From Phyto melanocephala (lineage: Eukaryota > Arthropoda > Insecta > Diptera > Rhinophoridae), in assembly GCA_941918925.1 (NCBI GenBank), contig OW799234.1, forward strand, positions 41,942,412-42,006,411: a DNA stretch of 64,000 nt. Reading direction: 5' to 3'. Positions 1 to 9,722 of the stretch are shown in pieces. The notes beneath the pieces are model-generated. The model saw nothing but the letters and a program-made list of their open reading frames with translations. It was not told the origin of the DNA and searched no databases. The first letter of the stretch is position 1; each line of letters begins with the position of its first letter. Both the position numbers and the translations under genes were made by a program.

Positions 1-2389
1 TCATATGAAATCCATCAAACACAAGAGGAATTTAGTAAGCCCTCAGCAGCAATCCGTTACCAGTTTTTTGAATCAAAAGAATTACCCAGAAGATAGTCGT
101 GAGTGCAGCGCTATGGCAGAGGCTGCTTTTGCATATCATACGGTGATGCATAGCCACAGCTTCATTTCGGCAGATTGTACCAGTAAGCTCTTCAAACAAT
201 TATTTCCTGACTCAAATATCGCTACCAATTTTACATGTGGAAGAACAAAGTGCTCCAAAATTGTAACTAATATACTGGCTAAGTATTCTATCGAAACAGT
301 TATTAAAGACTTAGATAATAGCCACCCTTTTTCTATATCAACCGACGCGTCAAACAAAGGAAATATAAAAACTTTTCCTATAGTAATAAGATATTTTTCA
401 AAGCATACAGGAGTAAATACAAAACTGTTCAACTTTTATGAGTCAAACTCAGTAATGTCGATCGATATCGCAAACTCTTTAAAAGCAAAATTAGACAGAC
501 GAGGCTTAAACTTTAAGAATGTAACCAGTTTTTGTGCTGATAATGCAAACGTAAACTTTGGATGTAAAAAAAGTGTTTTTGTGGAACTTAAAAAAATAAC
601 GCATTTAAAAATTCAATTAAGCTTTTAAAATATGATTTAGAAAATATTGTTATCAAAGTTTTTAATGAGTTTAGCTCTTCGACAAAAAAAAACTACCAAC
701 CTAAAAGAAATATTCGAGTTTTGTGATTTAGAATGGAGTGAAATGCTCTGACATGTACCGACACGTTGGCTGAGTGTGACTCCAGCTATTGAAAGACTTT
801 TTAAGAATTATGCAGCAATAAAAACTTATTTCCTCTGTCAAGATTGTCCAACTGTTTTAAAACAGTTTTTTGAACTAGAGAGTGCTGAAGCTTATTTAGG
901 ATTTATTCACAATGTAGGTACTGCTTTATCATCCTGTATAAAAAAGTTAGAAGAACAAAACAGCTTGGTGGTAATCGATATGTTTGAAATAATTAAAAGT
1001 CTTCGTAATAAATTTATACAACAAAAAAATGAAGAGTTTTATGGCTATTTAGCTGGAACCGTGTGTAGTAATTGTGATAATCTTCAAGAAGTAGCACTAT
1101 TTAAAAAACGAGCTAACGCTGTTTTAGATTCGATAGTAAAATACATTGAAGATCGTTTCGATTTAAGTAATAATAAATTCGAAAAACTTAGTGTTTTTAA
1201 TTTAAATTCCAACATATAATTTAACGATTTTGCTGTTGTAATCAAATTGTTTTCTGTTAAAAATATTGATATGGATTTACTTTTTGATGAATTCCTATCA
1301 TTAAAGACTTTTTCTGAAACCATAGAAACACAAAAATCAGTTAACGAAAAATGGAAAGAGTTTTTAAATAGTGGCACGTTTCCGAAATTTGAGACAATAT
1401 GCAATTTTATTTTTTCCATACCACATTCCAATGCTGGTACGGAAAGAATATTCAGTTTAATGTTTTCGTTTTGGAGAAAAGAGAGAAACAGATTATTAAT
1501 AGAAAATTTGGAAAGCGAGTTGATAATAAAGACAAATTATGAATATACATGTATTGAATTTTGTAATTTTTTGAAGACTGAAACAGGAAAAAATTGTATT
1601 GTTAAATGTGTACAAAAAAGGGATAAATATTTATAATTTTTTTTTAATTAACTTTTTTTGTAAGCACAAATTATTTTCTTTTATGTAACTATACCACCTC
1701 TATTTGTGTTGTATAATTATTTATTGAATTTTAAAAATTATCAAATGTATTCATTTTAAAAATTCAATTGATTTTTTTTTTAATTTATTTTTAAAACAAT
1801 ATTTAATTAATACTTTTGGATTACTATATATAACTTAAAAAATATCAATTGTAATTGACAAATTATCAATTTTTAAGTAGACTTAGGGCCATTATTACAA
1901 CTTGCCGTTAGCTAAAAGCAGGATTTTGTTTGGCAGATAAATGGCATTAAAGCATTGGTAATTCGTTTATTCAAACTTATATCAATATTAATATGAAAAA
2001 ACGACGTTTAATTTGTGTTTTCGACCACGTTAGTAACTTAAGATACTATTTGTAGTTCGACTCGATCTATATACATATGTATTGCATTTTGAAACAAATG
2101 CAATATTTTTGTTTACGTTCTCCTAGTTTTGTATATGTGTTTTATGTTATTTTTTTTACTTATTTTTAAGACGTATGTGATGTATTGAATTAAAAGTTAA
2201 GTCACCGTTATGTTCTCATAGTTTTTAAATGTTTTTATGTTTCTTATTAACTTTTTTTAAATAATAATGTGATGTATTGAAGTAAAAGTTTTGTTATCAA
2301 TAAATAAAAAATGTACTGTTTTTTTTGAAAAGTACTGTTTTTTCAACATCAATGTACTTTTTTTTCGCTTTTCAAATATGGCAACCCTA
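1..2389 (+). mobile_element. hAT DNA transposon, 3' part (5' end lies before the window)
   Basis: A decayed hAT transposase occupies the first 1.6 kb. The sequence just left of 2390, read on the minus strand, starts TAGGGTTGCCATA, which is a typical hAT terminal inverted repeat. Immediately to the right a LINE reverse transcriptase reading frame begins in mid-domain, so the hAT end sits inside a LINE. The 750 bp between the transposase end and the terminus is AT-rich and non-coding and holds a short duplicated phrase (GTGATGTATTGAA) at about 2169 and 2270. Joining the transposase and the terminus into one element is inference, because the left terminus and its 8-bp target duplication are outside the window. 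Confidence 0.6.
5..1636 (+). pseudogene. hAT transposase pseudogene (DUF4371-like hAT group)
   Basis: The reading frame covers the central catalytic part and C-terminal dimerisation region of a hAT transposase. Visible landmarks are a FSISTDASNKG stretch near residue 110 (first catalytic Asp region), a DNANVNFG segment near residue 180 (second Asp region), a TRWLS motif at about 760-775, and the C-terminal HSNAGTERIFSLM motif at about 1423-1461, which is the hallmark hAT dimerisation signature. The frame is broken. A stretch from about 598 to 690 reads sensibly only in another frame (NAFKNSIKLLKYD), implying two compensating indels, and in-frame stops TGA 749-751 and TAA 1217-1219 follow. It resembles the hAT relics at 34427-35150 and 46126-47223. 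It cannot make an active enzyme. Only the subfamily assignment is uncertain. Confidence 0.8.
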
Positions 2390-2390
2390 G

Positions 2391-2966
2391 CCGCAGTACA
2401 CTCGTATATAGCCAATGTGTCATCCTTGGGCTTAAGCCCCATTTTGAGCCAATCACTCTTCTGCAGAGGGCCCATATTCTTTGAGCTTTCTCCACTTTAC
2501 ATTTAATGTGGTCCTTCCAGGATAGTTTCCAATCAAGTACTATTCCTAAGTATTTGACCTTCTTATCAATCTTAATTGTCTTATTTCGAAAGATGGGATA
2601 GCTATACACCGGTATCTTCCTCTTTCTCGTAATCAAACAGATTTCAGTCTTTTCCGGGTTGACATTGAGCCCTCGCTCCTTCGCCCAGTTATAAGATATA
2701 TTCAAAGCCTCCATTGCTCTCAGACATAAAGAATTTGGATTCGTCCCCCTGATCAGTATCGCAACATCATCTGCGTAACAGATAGGCTTGAATCCCTCGT
2801 TCGGTAGAATCCTCAGTAGACTATGTATGGTAGTTACCCATAATAATGGAGATAAAATACCTACCTGCGGGGTTCCTCGACATACTTTGTCCCTTCTTCT
2901 TACTCTATTTGCCTCACAATTTATCCATCTGTTCCTTAACATATTGCTAATCCATGCAATTAAGAC
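2391..2966 (-). pseudogene. LOA-clade non-LTR retrotransposon RT fragment
   Basis: On the minus strand the frame encodes the palm and thumb of a LINE reverse transcriptase. It shows GTPQ followed by GILSPLLW (about residues 23-35 of the open frame), the catalytic YADD box (56-59), GLNVNPEKTEI, KYLGIVLDWKLSWKDHI, and a WLYTSVLR motif at the break. This order and wording match the LOA/Bilbo branch of the I superclade rather than Jockey or R1. The fragment lacks the endonuclease and finger domains upstream (it stops near 2966 where another repeat begins). Downstream it is cut at 2391 by the hAT terminus. The open frame appears to run on to 2349, but those last residues are hAT terminal sequence. 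A separate LOA-like RNase H and C-terminus lies at 54480-55110. Confidence 0.75.
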
Positions 2967-2969
2967 ATG

Positions 2970-3660
2970 GCTTAACCCTAATAAACCTTATTTTCCGAAT
3001 TTAACTGATATAAATAACTTAGTTCGTAAATTAGGGCTCTCAAAAAAAGGTCTGAGCTTCTTGCATCCCAATTAAATGAATGGAATTTGGTGCAAAAGGA
3101 CGTTAACGTCTCGTACTTTCGATATAGAGAACAACCTATTTTGAGTTATTTCAGCAGAGAGGAAGGTTTGGTATTTTGTGATAATGCTGATGGACTTTTG
3201 CGACGACTGTGTTTCAGTCATACATCTGAGGATTGGCGGCTTTTTATTGATTCATCCAAGACAAGTTTAAAAGCTGTTTTACTTCATAATGGCAACAAAT
3301 TTCCATCGGTCCCACTCGCGTATGCAAGAAATATGAAAGAAAACTATTGTAGCATAAAGATGATACTACAAAAAATTAAATATTCACATTACCCATGGAA
3401 CGTATGTGCAGATTTGAAAGTCGTTGCAATGTAAAATGGTTTGCAAAGTGGATATACTAAGTTTTGTTGCTTCTTATGAGAATGGGATAGCCGCGCAAAA
3501 GAAAAACACTTCAATGTAAAAATTTGGCCGAAAAGAGTAAATTTTATTCCAGGAGAGAAAAATGTAGCAAAAGAGCCTTTAATTCAAAAAGTAAAAATTC
3601 TTCTGCCTCCTCTTCACCTAAAGATATACCTTATTAAAAAATTTGTCTAAGCCAGCGGTA
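2970..3660 (+). pseudogene. Multi-copy uncharacterised arthropod gene family, N-terminal and middle part
   Basis: Pieces in changing frames read NNLVRKLGLSKK (about 3015-3050), EWNLVQKDVNVSYFRYRE, then WRLFIDSSKTSLKAVLLHNGNKFPSVPLAYA (about 3233-3325) and, after a frame change, CADLKVVAM and an EWDSRAKEKHFNVKIWPKR segment (about 3478-3530). I recognise this order of motifs from proteins that recur in many arthropod genomes as uncharacterised multi-copy genes. I know no assigned function. The repeated occurrence suggests they travel on a mobile element. This copy is a pseudogene with at least two frameshifts. The C-terminal part of the same family occurs separately at 53885-54320. Confidence 0.55.
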
Positions 3661-3952
3661 AATTTACAATAAAATCTACATTTTTTTTTACCGATTTTTA
3701 TGGTTTATGACCTTTGTTTTATTTTTAAGATAAGTAGCTCTTAGAAAAAAGTTTAAAATGTTGAATATTTGCTTTATATTTTATTAATTCCATTTTTAAA
3801 TTGAAAAATATTACGAATTTTGCACGAAAAAAATTTTTTTTTTCCATTAATTTTTGAATAATTCCAAAACGATAAGAGATAGAGAAAAATTTTATTCAAC
3901 TAAAATAAATACAATTTAATCGGATGACTGGTTCTTGAGTTAGGATGAAATA

Positions 3953-4090
3953 TGTCTCCATACCTGACTAATTTAGAGGAAAAAATTTGCCACGCCCATA
4001 AGGAAAAATTTAGATCTGATGGAAAAACCGACAACGGATTTCAGTTCAGCGCATCAAAATCCATATAGCCCACATAGGTTTAATTAACGG
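3953..4090 (+). repeat. Dispersed repeat, partner at 51478-51592 (inverted)
   Basis: The stretch beginning ACCTGACTAATTTAGAGG and containing ATTTGCCACGCCCATA, GATGGAAAAA, CCGACAACGGATTT and CGCATCA recurs in the opposite orientation at 51478-51592, with scattered substitutions. The style of the sequence (CACGCCCA, short AT-rich phrases) resembles the non-coding parts of the DINE-like elements, but I could not place it in a specific one. Confidence 0.55.
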
Positions 4091-4149
4091 GAAGACAAAA
4101 AATAATTTTTTGTAGAGCAGTGTTATTAACTAGTCTATTTAAGGTAGGG

Positions 4150-4290
4150 TTGAGCCAAATATATCGATATATCAAAATATCGACATTTAGTTTAAAAAAT
4201 TTCGATACTAATCGCCGATATTTTAAATACCTCAATATCGATACATCGATATTTATTTACTAATATCGGAGCCGATAATTTAAAAAGTTT
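4150..4290. other. Cluster of TATCGATA/CGATA words
   Basis: About ten copies of CGATA or its complement TATCG lie within 140 bp, several as the full palindrome TATCGATA or ATCGAT. In flies, CGATA clusters are bound by BEAF-32 and TATCGATA by DREF. Whether these sites are used here is unknown, since they could simply be a repeat-borne simple sequence. A weaker cluster occurs at 7326-7376. Confidence 0.35.
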
Positions 4291-4431
4291 TCCAAAAGAA
4301 AGTACAGCAGCAAAGGCGAACTTAGTTCTAATTATACTAGTATACTTATTATATACTTATACAATAACAATACCTCAATTGTTAACTTTAAACTTAAGAT
4401 TTTCTGTTGAAGTTTTGGTTTATTTTCTGTT

Positions 4432-4953
4432 TATACCCTTCACCTGTGGTGCACAAGGGTATATATATGTAGCTTTGTCATTCCGTTTGTAATTTCTACA
4501 ATTTTCATTTCCGACCCCATAAAGTATATTTTTTCTGAAAGCTTATGAATAGAGGAGTCGATTAAGCCCTGACCCTCTATCTGTCTGTCCGTGTGTTGGT
4601 TCAAATCAACTTTTAGAAGCAACTATATGTTCCCCAGATCTGTGTATGGTATCAATATCTTGGAAATATCCAGGAATGAATCGCTATTGAAATTCAGCAC
4701 AATCGCCCCATAACTTTCTGAGATATGAGCAAGAAACCACGACCACCACGTTTTTTTTTCACAATTACAACAACATATACATTTACATTTATTTTGGTTA
4801 AAGGAAACGTGGCATCGAATCCCAGCTGGGCCAAAAAAATTTTATTTTATTTAATATATTATTTATATTTTATATTTTTTTTTTGTTTAATTTTTTTAAA
4901 AAATTTTTTTAAATTTTTTTTTATTTTTTTTTTTTTAATTTTTTTTTAATTTT
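4432..4953 (+). mobile_element. DINE-1/mini-me-like element, subfamily A (copy A1)
   Basis: It starts with the hairpin TATACCCTTCACC...GGGTATATA, followed by the conserved core GACCCCATAAAGTATAT, a CTGTCTGTCCGTGTG (GTCY)n tract, CAACAACATA microsatellite, the CATCGAATCCCAGCTG motif, and a long A/T tract. These are the diagnostic parts of fly DINE-1/mini-me (Helentron-associated) elements. The 3' tail is missing and the next copy starts directly at 4954. Non-coding. Confidence 0.75.
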
Positions 4954-5410
4954 TATACCCTTCACACAGTGAAAAAGGGTATATATAGGTTTGTCATTCC
5001 GTGTGAAATTTCTACAATTTTCATTTCCGACCCCATAAAGTATATATTTTCTGAAAGCTTATGAATAGGGGAGTCGATTAAGCCCTGTCAGTCTGTCCGT
5101 GTGTATGTTGAAATCAACTTTGTGAAGCCCCCCGAAATCGCTTGGACCCGGGTGAGGCATTAAAATATCAGAAATATTTGGGAGTAGATCGGTGTTGAAA
5201 ATCAGAAACATCGGTTTATAAACAACTGAGATATGAGCAAGAACCCACGACCACCTCGATTTTTTTCACAAAAACAACATTACAACAACAACATACATAC
5301 ATACAAACGTGTATATTGGTTAAAGTAGACATGGGATAGAATCCCAGCTGAGCCAAAAAAATTTTTTTTTATTTGTTTATATTTTTTTTTAAATTTTTTT
5401 TTATTATTTT
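4954..5410 (+). mobile_element. DINE-like element, subfamily A (copy A2, no tail)
   Basis: Same architecture as A1: TATACCCTTCACACAG head hairpin, GACCCCATAAAGTATAT core, GTCAGTCTGTCCGTG tract, microsatellites, GAATCCCAGCTGAGCC motif and a T-rich tract. It abuts the next head at 5411 with no 3' hairpin in between. Confidence 0.75.
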
Positions 5411-6068
5411 TATACCCTTCACACAGTGAAAAAGAGTATATATAGGTTTGTCATTCCGTGTGAAATTTCTACAATTTTCATTTCCGACCCCATAAAGTAT
5501 ATATTTTCTCACGGCTTATGCATAGGGGAGTCGATTATGCTCTGTCAGTCTGTCTGTCTGTCTGTCCGTGTGTATGTTGAAATCATCTTTTTGAAGCCCC
5601 CCGACATCGTTGGGACCCATGTGAGGTATTAGAATATCAGAAATATTCGGGAGTAGATCGGTATTGAAAATCAGAAACATCGGTACATAAACAACTGAGA
5701 TATGAGCAAAAACCCACGACCACATCGATTTTTTTTCACAAAAACAACACCCTGAATATATTTATAATATATTTATTTTATAAATATATTTATATTTACC
5801 CTGAAGAAGCTACCCATTGTTTGGTAGCGAAATATTGGTTAATAAATAATTTTTTATAAAAAAGCAAAAAAGTGATCTCAAGCTTAAATAAAAATCAAAT
5901 ATTTTAATTATTTTTAAAAAAAATTTTTTTACAATTTTTTTTTAATTTTTTTTTTATTTTTTTTTAACATACATACGTAAATTTGTAATTTTACAATGGG
6001 ATGTTTTTATATATGTATGTACGTATTTCAAATGAAATGGCATGGCCGAATATAGCACTCTTACTTGT
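5411..6068 (+). mobile_element. DINE-like element, subfamily A (copy A3, with tail)
   Basis: The head at 5411 is followed by the core and an expanded (GTCT)n run at 5546-5572. At about 5752 the family sequence stops and an unrelated 150-bp insert carrying a hammerhead-like motif begins. The family tail resumes near 5965 (CATACATACGTAAATTTG) and ends with the hairpin region GGCATGGCCGAATATAGC and CTTACTTGT at 6068, where the next copy begins at once. Confidence 0.65.
5801..5832 (+). other. Hammerhead-ribozyme-like core in a retroelement fragment
   Basis: The sequence reads CTGAAGA (5801-5807), one extra A, a perfect 6-bp stem GCTACC (5809-5814) and GGTAGC (5823-5828) around an 8-nt loop, then GAAA (5829-5832). 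CTGANGA, a stem and GAAA are the conserved core of the hammerhead ribozyme, and such motifs are known in Penelope-like retroelements. The extra A before the stem is not canonical and I could not find a good stem III with a cleavage triplet, so this may be a decayed ribozyme or a look-alike. Confidence 0.3.
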
Positions 6069-6812
6069 TATACCCTTCACCTGTGGTGCACAAGGGTATA
6101 TATAGCTTTGTCATTCCGTTTGTAATTTCTACAATTTTCATTTCCGACCCCATAAAGTATATATTTTCTGAAAGCTTATGAATAGAGGAGTCGATTAAGC
6201 CCTGACCGTCTGTCCGTCTGCCCGTCTGTCCGTGTGTTGGTTGAAATCAACTTTTAGAAGCAACTATATGTTCCTCAAATCTCTATATGGTATCAATCTC
6301 TTGGAAATATTCAGGAATGAATCGCTGTTGAAATTCAGCACAATCGCCCAATAACTTTCTGAGATATGAGCAAAAAACCACGACCACCTCGTTTTTTACA
6401 CAATTACAACAACAACATACATACATAAATATATGTAAAAACCATACAAAAAAAGAAGAAATTACCAAAAGAAAAAATATTAAAAATAAAAAAAAAAATA
6501 ATAAAAAAAATTACAAAAAAAATTACAGAAAAAAAATTTAAAATAATTTTAAAAAATTTTTTTAAAAAAATTTTTTAAAAAAATTAAAAAAAAAATATAA
6601 AAAAAATAATAACAAAATATAAATAAAATATTAAATAAAATAATATTTTTGGCTCAGCTGGGATTCGATGCCACATTTATTCTAACCAGTATATACATAT
6701 GTACGTATTTGATATGAGATGAATGGTGATACAAACAATTGTTATTGCATGACTACACGTTGTGAAGGGTATATAAGATTCGGCATGGCCGAATATAGCA
6801 CTGTTACTTGTT
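6069..6812 (+). mobile_element. DINE-like element, subfamily A (copy A4, middle inverted)
   Basis: It has a complete head (6069 on), core, (GTCY)n tract with GTCCGTCTGCCCGTCTGTCC, and a complete tail ending GATTCGGCATGGCCGAATAT, GCACTGTTACTTGTT. The tail also contains GTGAAGGGTATA, the complement of the head. Between them the A/T tract and the motif GGCTCAGCTGGGATTCGATG lie in the opposite orientation from the other plus-strand copies, so the middle is inverted or was built from two copies. Confidence 0.7.
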
Positions 6813-6874
6813 TTTTGTAATTTTTTTATTATTTTTTTTTTATTTTTAAGACATATATTTTTTTTTTGTATGTT

Positions 6875-6998
6875 TTTTACATGTATGTACGAATTTTATA
6901 TGAGATTAATGGTGATACAAACAATTGTTATTGCATGACTACACGTTGTGAAGGATATATAAGATTCGTCACGGCCGAATATAGCACTGTTACTTGTT
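6875..6998 (+). mobile_element. DINE-like subfamily A, 3' tail only
   Basis: About 120 bp repeats the end of the preceding copy: TGGTGATACAAACAATTGTT, GACTACACGTTGTGAAGG, then GATTCGTCACGGCCGAATAT and GCACTGTTACTTGTT. No head is present. Confidence 0.7.
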
Positions 6999-8207
6999 GG
7001 TTTTATGTTTGATCTAGTCATATAACTGATCTTATCCTTAATCGTAAATATTTTTTCTAATTTTCGTTTTTATAAATCCACGCATAATAGCAAGCATTTA
7101 TACTATTAATATATATTATAATATTTAGTTTATTTATTATAAAAATTGGAATAAAAAGTTACTACGAAGCCTAATATACATCTATTTTATTTTGTATGTA
7201 CATAAGTGGGTGTATGTCACAATGGACCGTAATGGTCTCCGAGTGAAGGTGTGAGGGTAACTTTGCACCAGCCTTACCTACCTACCTACCTATGTGGGTG
7301 TATTTAATTTTCAAATGTAAATATAATAAATATCGATGGTAAAATAAAATATCGATATAATAAATATCGATAGATTTTTCCAATTTGCCCATCCCTAATT
7401 TAAGGTGCAAATATTTTCTGTTAATATTTAAAAAAATTTTGTTGTTAGACATCAAAAAAATCTTCAAATACAGAACTGTAAATTAAAACTACAACATAAT
7501 AACTTGTTTTATTGAGGCCTACATAACTTTTAGACTTGTTTCTTACCTGTGTGTATAAAATAAATGTATATACTCGGGCCAATACCGGTTTTTACTGTCA
7601 GCTGTCAGTTTTAATAAACCGGTGATTTTAACTTAAAAAAAATTATTTTGTCAGTCTTTAAGTTTATGTTCATTTGAATTTGCAACTACTCTTACTCTAG
7701 TGGCAAATGAATGATGTTATATTAAAAAACCTTTAAAAATCTTAAATTTTATTATATAAACTTTTAGAGCACAAACAAAAGAATGTGTCTCTAGATGTTT
7801 ATTTAAGGACGAGCTGGCTTTTTCTTCCGATTTTTTAAATTAAGTATAGACGGGAATGATTCATCTGTAATTCTGTTGCTTAGTTTTATTCCTCCTGTGC
7901 ATTTTTCCAATTGCTATAAACCTTATTTCTTCATATTAAAGTAATGAAATAAAGATGTAAAATAAACAACCTATAATAATTATACTATAATAAACAGATA
8001 TTTTTATTAAAAAATAATTTGAAAACATATTTTGTGGTATAAGTTATATGAAAAAAACGCTTTATCGTCTTTATTTTTCCTTATTTTTTAAAAAATAAAT
8101 GTCTCTTTAAGTCCAACTTTTTAAACTATTTAAAATCTGTTTTTTTTAATCCTAATAATCGATTACCATTAATAGGCAAGTGGAGTTTTTTTGTTACGAA
8201 TATTGTA
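6999..8207. other. AT-rich interval with a possible LINE 3' tail
   Basis: No gene is supported. Around 7190-7300 the sequence CTCCGAGTGAAGGTGTGAGG, CACCAGCCTTACCTACC with tandem (CTAC)n resembles the 3' tail of fly LINEs that end in a short tandem repeat. ATCGAT words cluster at 7326-7376. The right end of the interval (about 8000-8207) may be the distal part of the subfamily C element that continues at 8766. Confidence 0.35.
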
Positions 8208-8763
8208 AAGGGTGGTGAAATTTTAAGGGCTGATGTTGAAAGTGAACCACACCTAAACGACAAGTTTTTTTCTGCATTTCATTTGACATTTTTCGATTTC
8301 AGACCAACTCAATTTGAACCATGGAAAGATACACAATGAAGCAACGCGTCAAAGTTATTCAGGCTTAGTATGAAAAGGGGAGTTGAAATTAAAATACATT
8401 TCGTGCACTTTGTGATTCTTTTGCTGAACATAATCGTTCAAATTCGTCAACATTTTAGCAAAACAGGTCTGTATGAAATGTTCGTTGAACGGAAAACATT
8501 GCTGTTTTTAAAGATAGTGTGGCAAAAGAGCAATCAACCTCGACTCATCATTGTTCCCAACAATTGAACATCAACATAGTCATTGCAAATTTGGACCATC
8601 GGATGGAGGTGTGCCGCCGAGGTCACAGCGGTTATTTGGCCGATATTTTGTTTCATACATATTTGAACTATACCAATATTATCATAATAAAAAGAAATGA
8701 AATGCCTTAAAAAATTGTGTTTTATTCAAAATCAACATCGGTCCTTAAAATTTAACCACCCTT
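8208..8763 (+). mobile_element. Mariner-family derivative (internally deleted)
   Basis: Terminal inverted repeats begin AAGGGTGGTGAAATTTTAAG on the left and AAGGGTGGTTAAATTTTAAG (complement) on the right, flanked by TA at 8206-8207 and 8764-8765, as expected for Tc1/mariner elements. Remnants of a transposase can be read. A start MERYTMKQRVKVIQA lies at 8321-8365 followed by an immediate stop codon, and a C-terminal scrap near 8600-8660. At 556 bp it is under half the length of a mariner gene, so it is non-autonomous. Related copies are at 12891, 37490 and 38832. Confidence 0.8.
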
Positions 8764-8765
8764 TA

Positions 8766-9722
8766 TATCTGAATTATATATTCGCATTTAATCTGTTATG
8801 CCATTTGGATTTTTAATTTTTAGCAGTTAACTGTCTTTTACTATTCAAGCTCTTTCATTTGATGCCCATATTGGCTCTTTCGGTGGTATAGAAACTGCAA
8901 AGTAGCAAATTTCGTTTGTAAATTTTACAAAAACTACCGAAATAGTTGTATTTTATTGCTTATATCTCAGTTAGTTTCAAAACAAATTATTAGTTATTCT
9001 TAAAAATATTTAGTTTCTGAGACCAGGAATGTAATACGTTTAAAAAATGCATGTTTGCTAAATAATTTTTGCCTATAACTTTGCTAGTTAGTGACCTTTT
9101 TGTCTAAAAATTTTTCACGAACATCTCTAGAGGCATATCATATCGATTAATAGTTACAAGAGTGCCTATAAAAAATATCCCGAAAAATTTTAATTTTTGT
9201 GGGGAAAATAAGGAAAAAGAACAGAGGCAGTCATGTTAATTTGCTAATATCTCAGAAAACTATCTTGTGATTAAATACGCTGATATTTAATAAAAATCTT
9301 TTTCTAAATATTTCTGATATTTTAGTACCACACATGGGTCTTGGTGATGTCGAGGAGTTAAACAGAAACTGATTTCGACATACACACAGAGAGACAAGCA
9401 AACTGATAGACGGATAACGCTCAATCGACTCACATATTCATAAGCTTCTAGAAAATGTATGTGACCTTCTCCGAGAAAAGGGACCTAGTGTGTGAAAATT
9501 AAGTTTTGAGACAAACGCATTATCACTGTGAAAACACCTTCAGTTGGGAGATGCGATTTAATATGGCTAGTTATGATTGGGTTCACTCTTAAGTCCAAAC
9601 CCGTTTTTCGCTAAGTCCCTTTTCTTGGAGAAGGTCACATATACCTAATGCGGTCGAAAATAAATATTTTAAAAATTTCGCATGGAATGCAAACCTATTA
9701 TACCCATACATTCTCTGTGAAA
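8766..9722 (-). mobile_element. DINE-like element, subfamily C (copy C1)
   Basis: Read on the minus strand, a degenerate head (around 9690-9722) and (GTCY)n-like tract (9390-9420) are followed by family sequence shared with 43958-44868, such as TTTCATTTGATGCCCATATT and TTGGCTCT. The head is interrupted by a 180-bp MITE at 9460-9639. The distal end is obscured by the mariner insertion at 8208-8763. Confidence 0.5.
9460..9639. mobile_element. 180-bp TA-flanked MITE (hairpin type)
   Basis: Inverted repeats of about 29 bp with two mismatches begin TGTGACCTTCTCC at both ends. The element is flanked by TA at 9458-9459 and 9640-9641. Removing it reconnects the host DINE-like sequence (GAAAATGTA | TACC...GGTCG) as in other copies, which proves the insertion. 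The TA duplication suggests a Tc1/mariner enzyme. It has no coding capacity. Confidence 0.8.

Larger units (their letters stand above)
3661..4431. other. AT-rich non-coding interval
   Basis: There is no supported gene here. It holds a dispersed repeat at 3953-4090 and a cluster of TATCG/CGATA words at 4150-4290, both listed separately. The rest is A/T-rich sequence without a recognisable family. Confidence 0.5.

Noticed and set aside
4725..4949. Phe/Ile-rich 74-residue open frame
   Set aside because: Translation of a poly-T tract in a DINE-like element.
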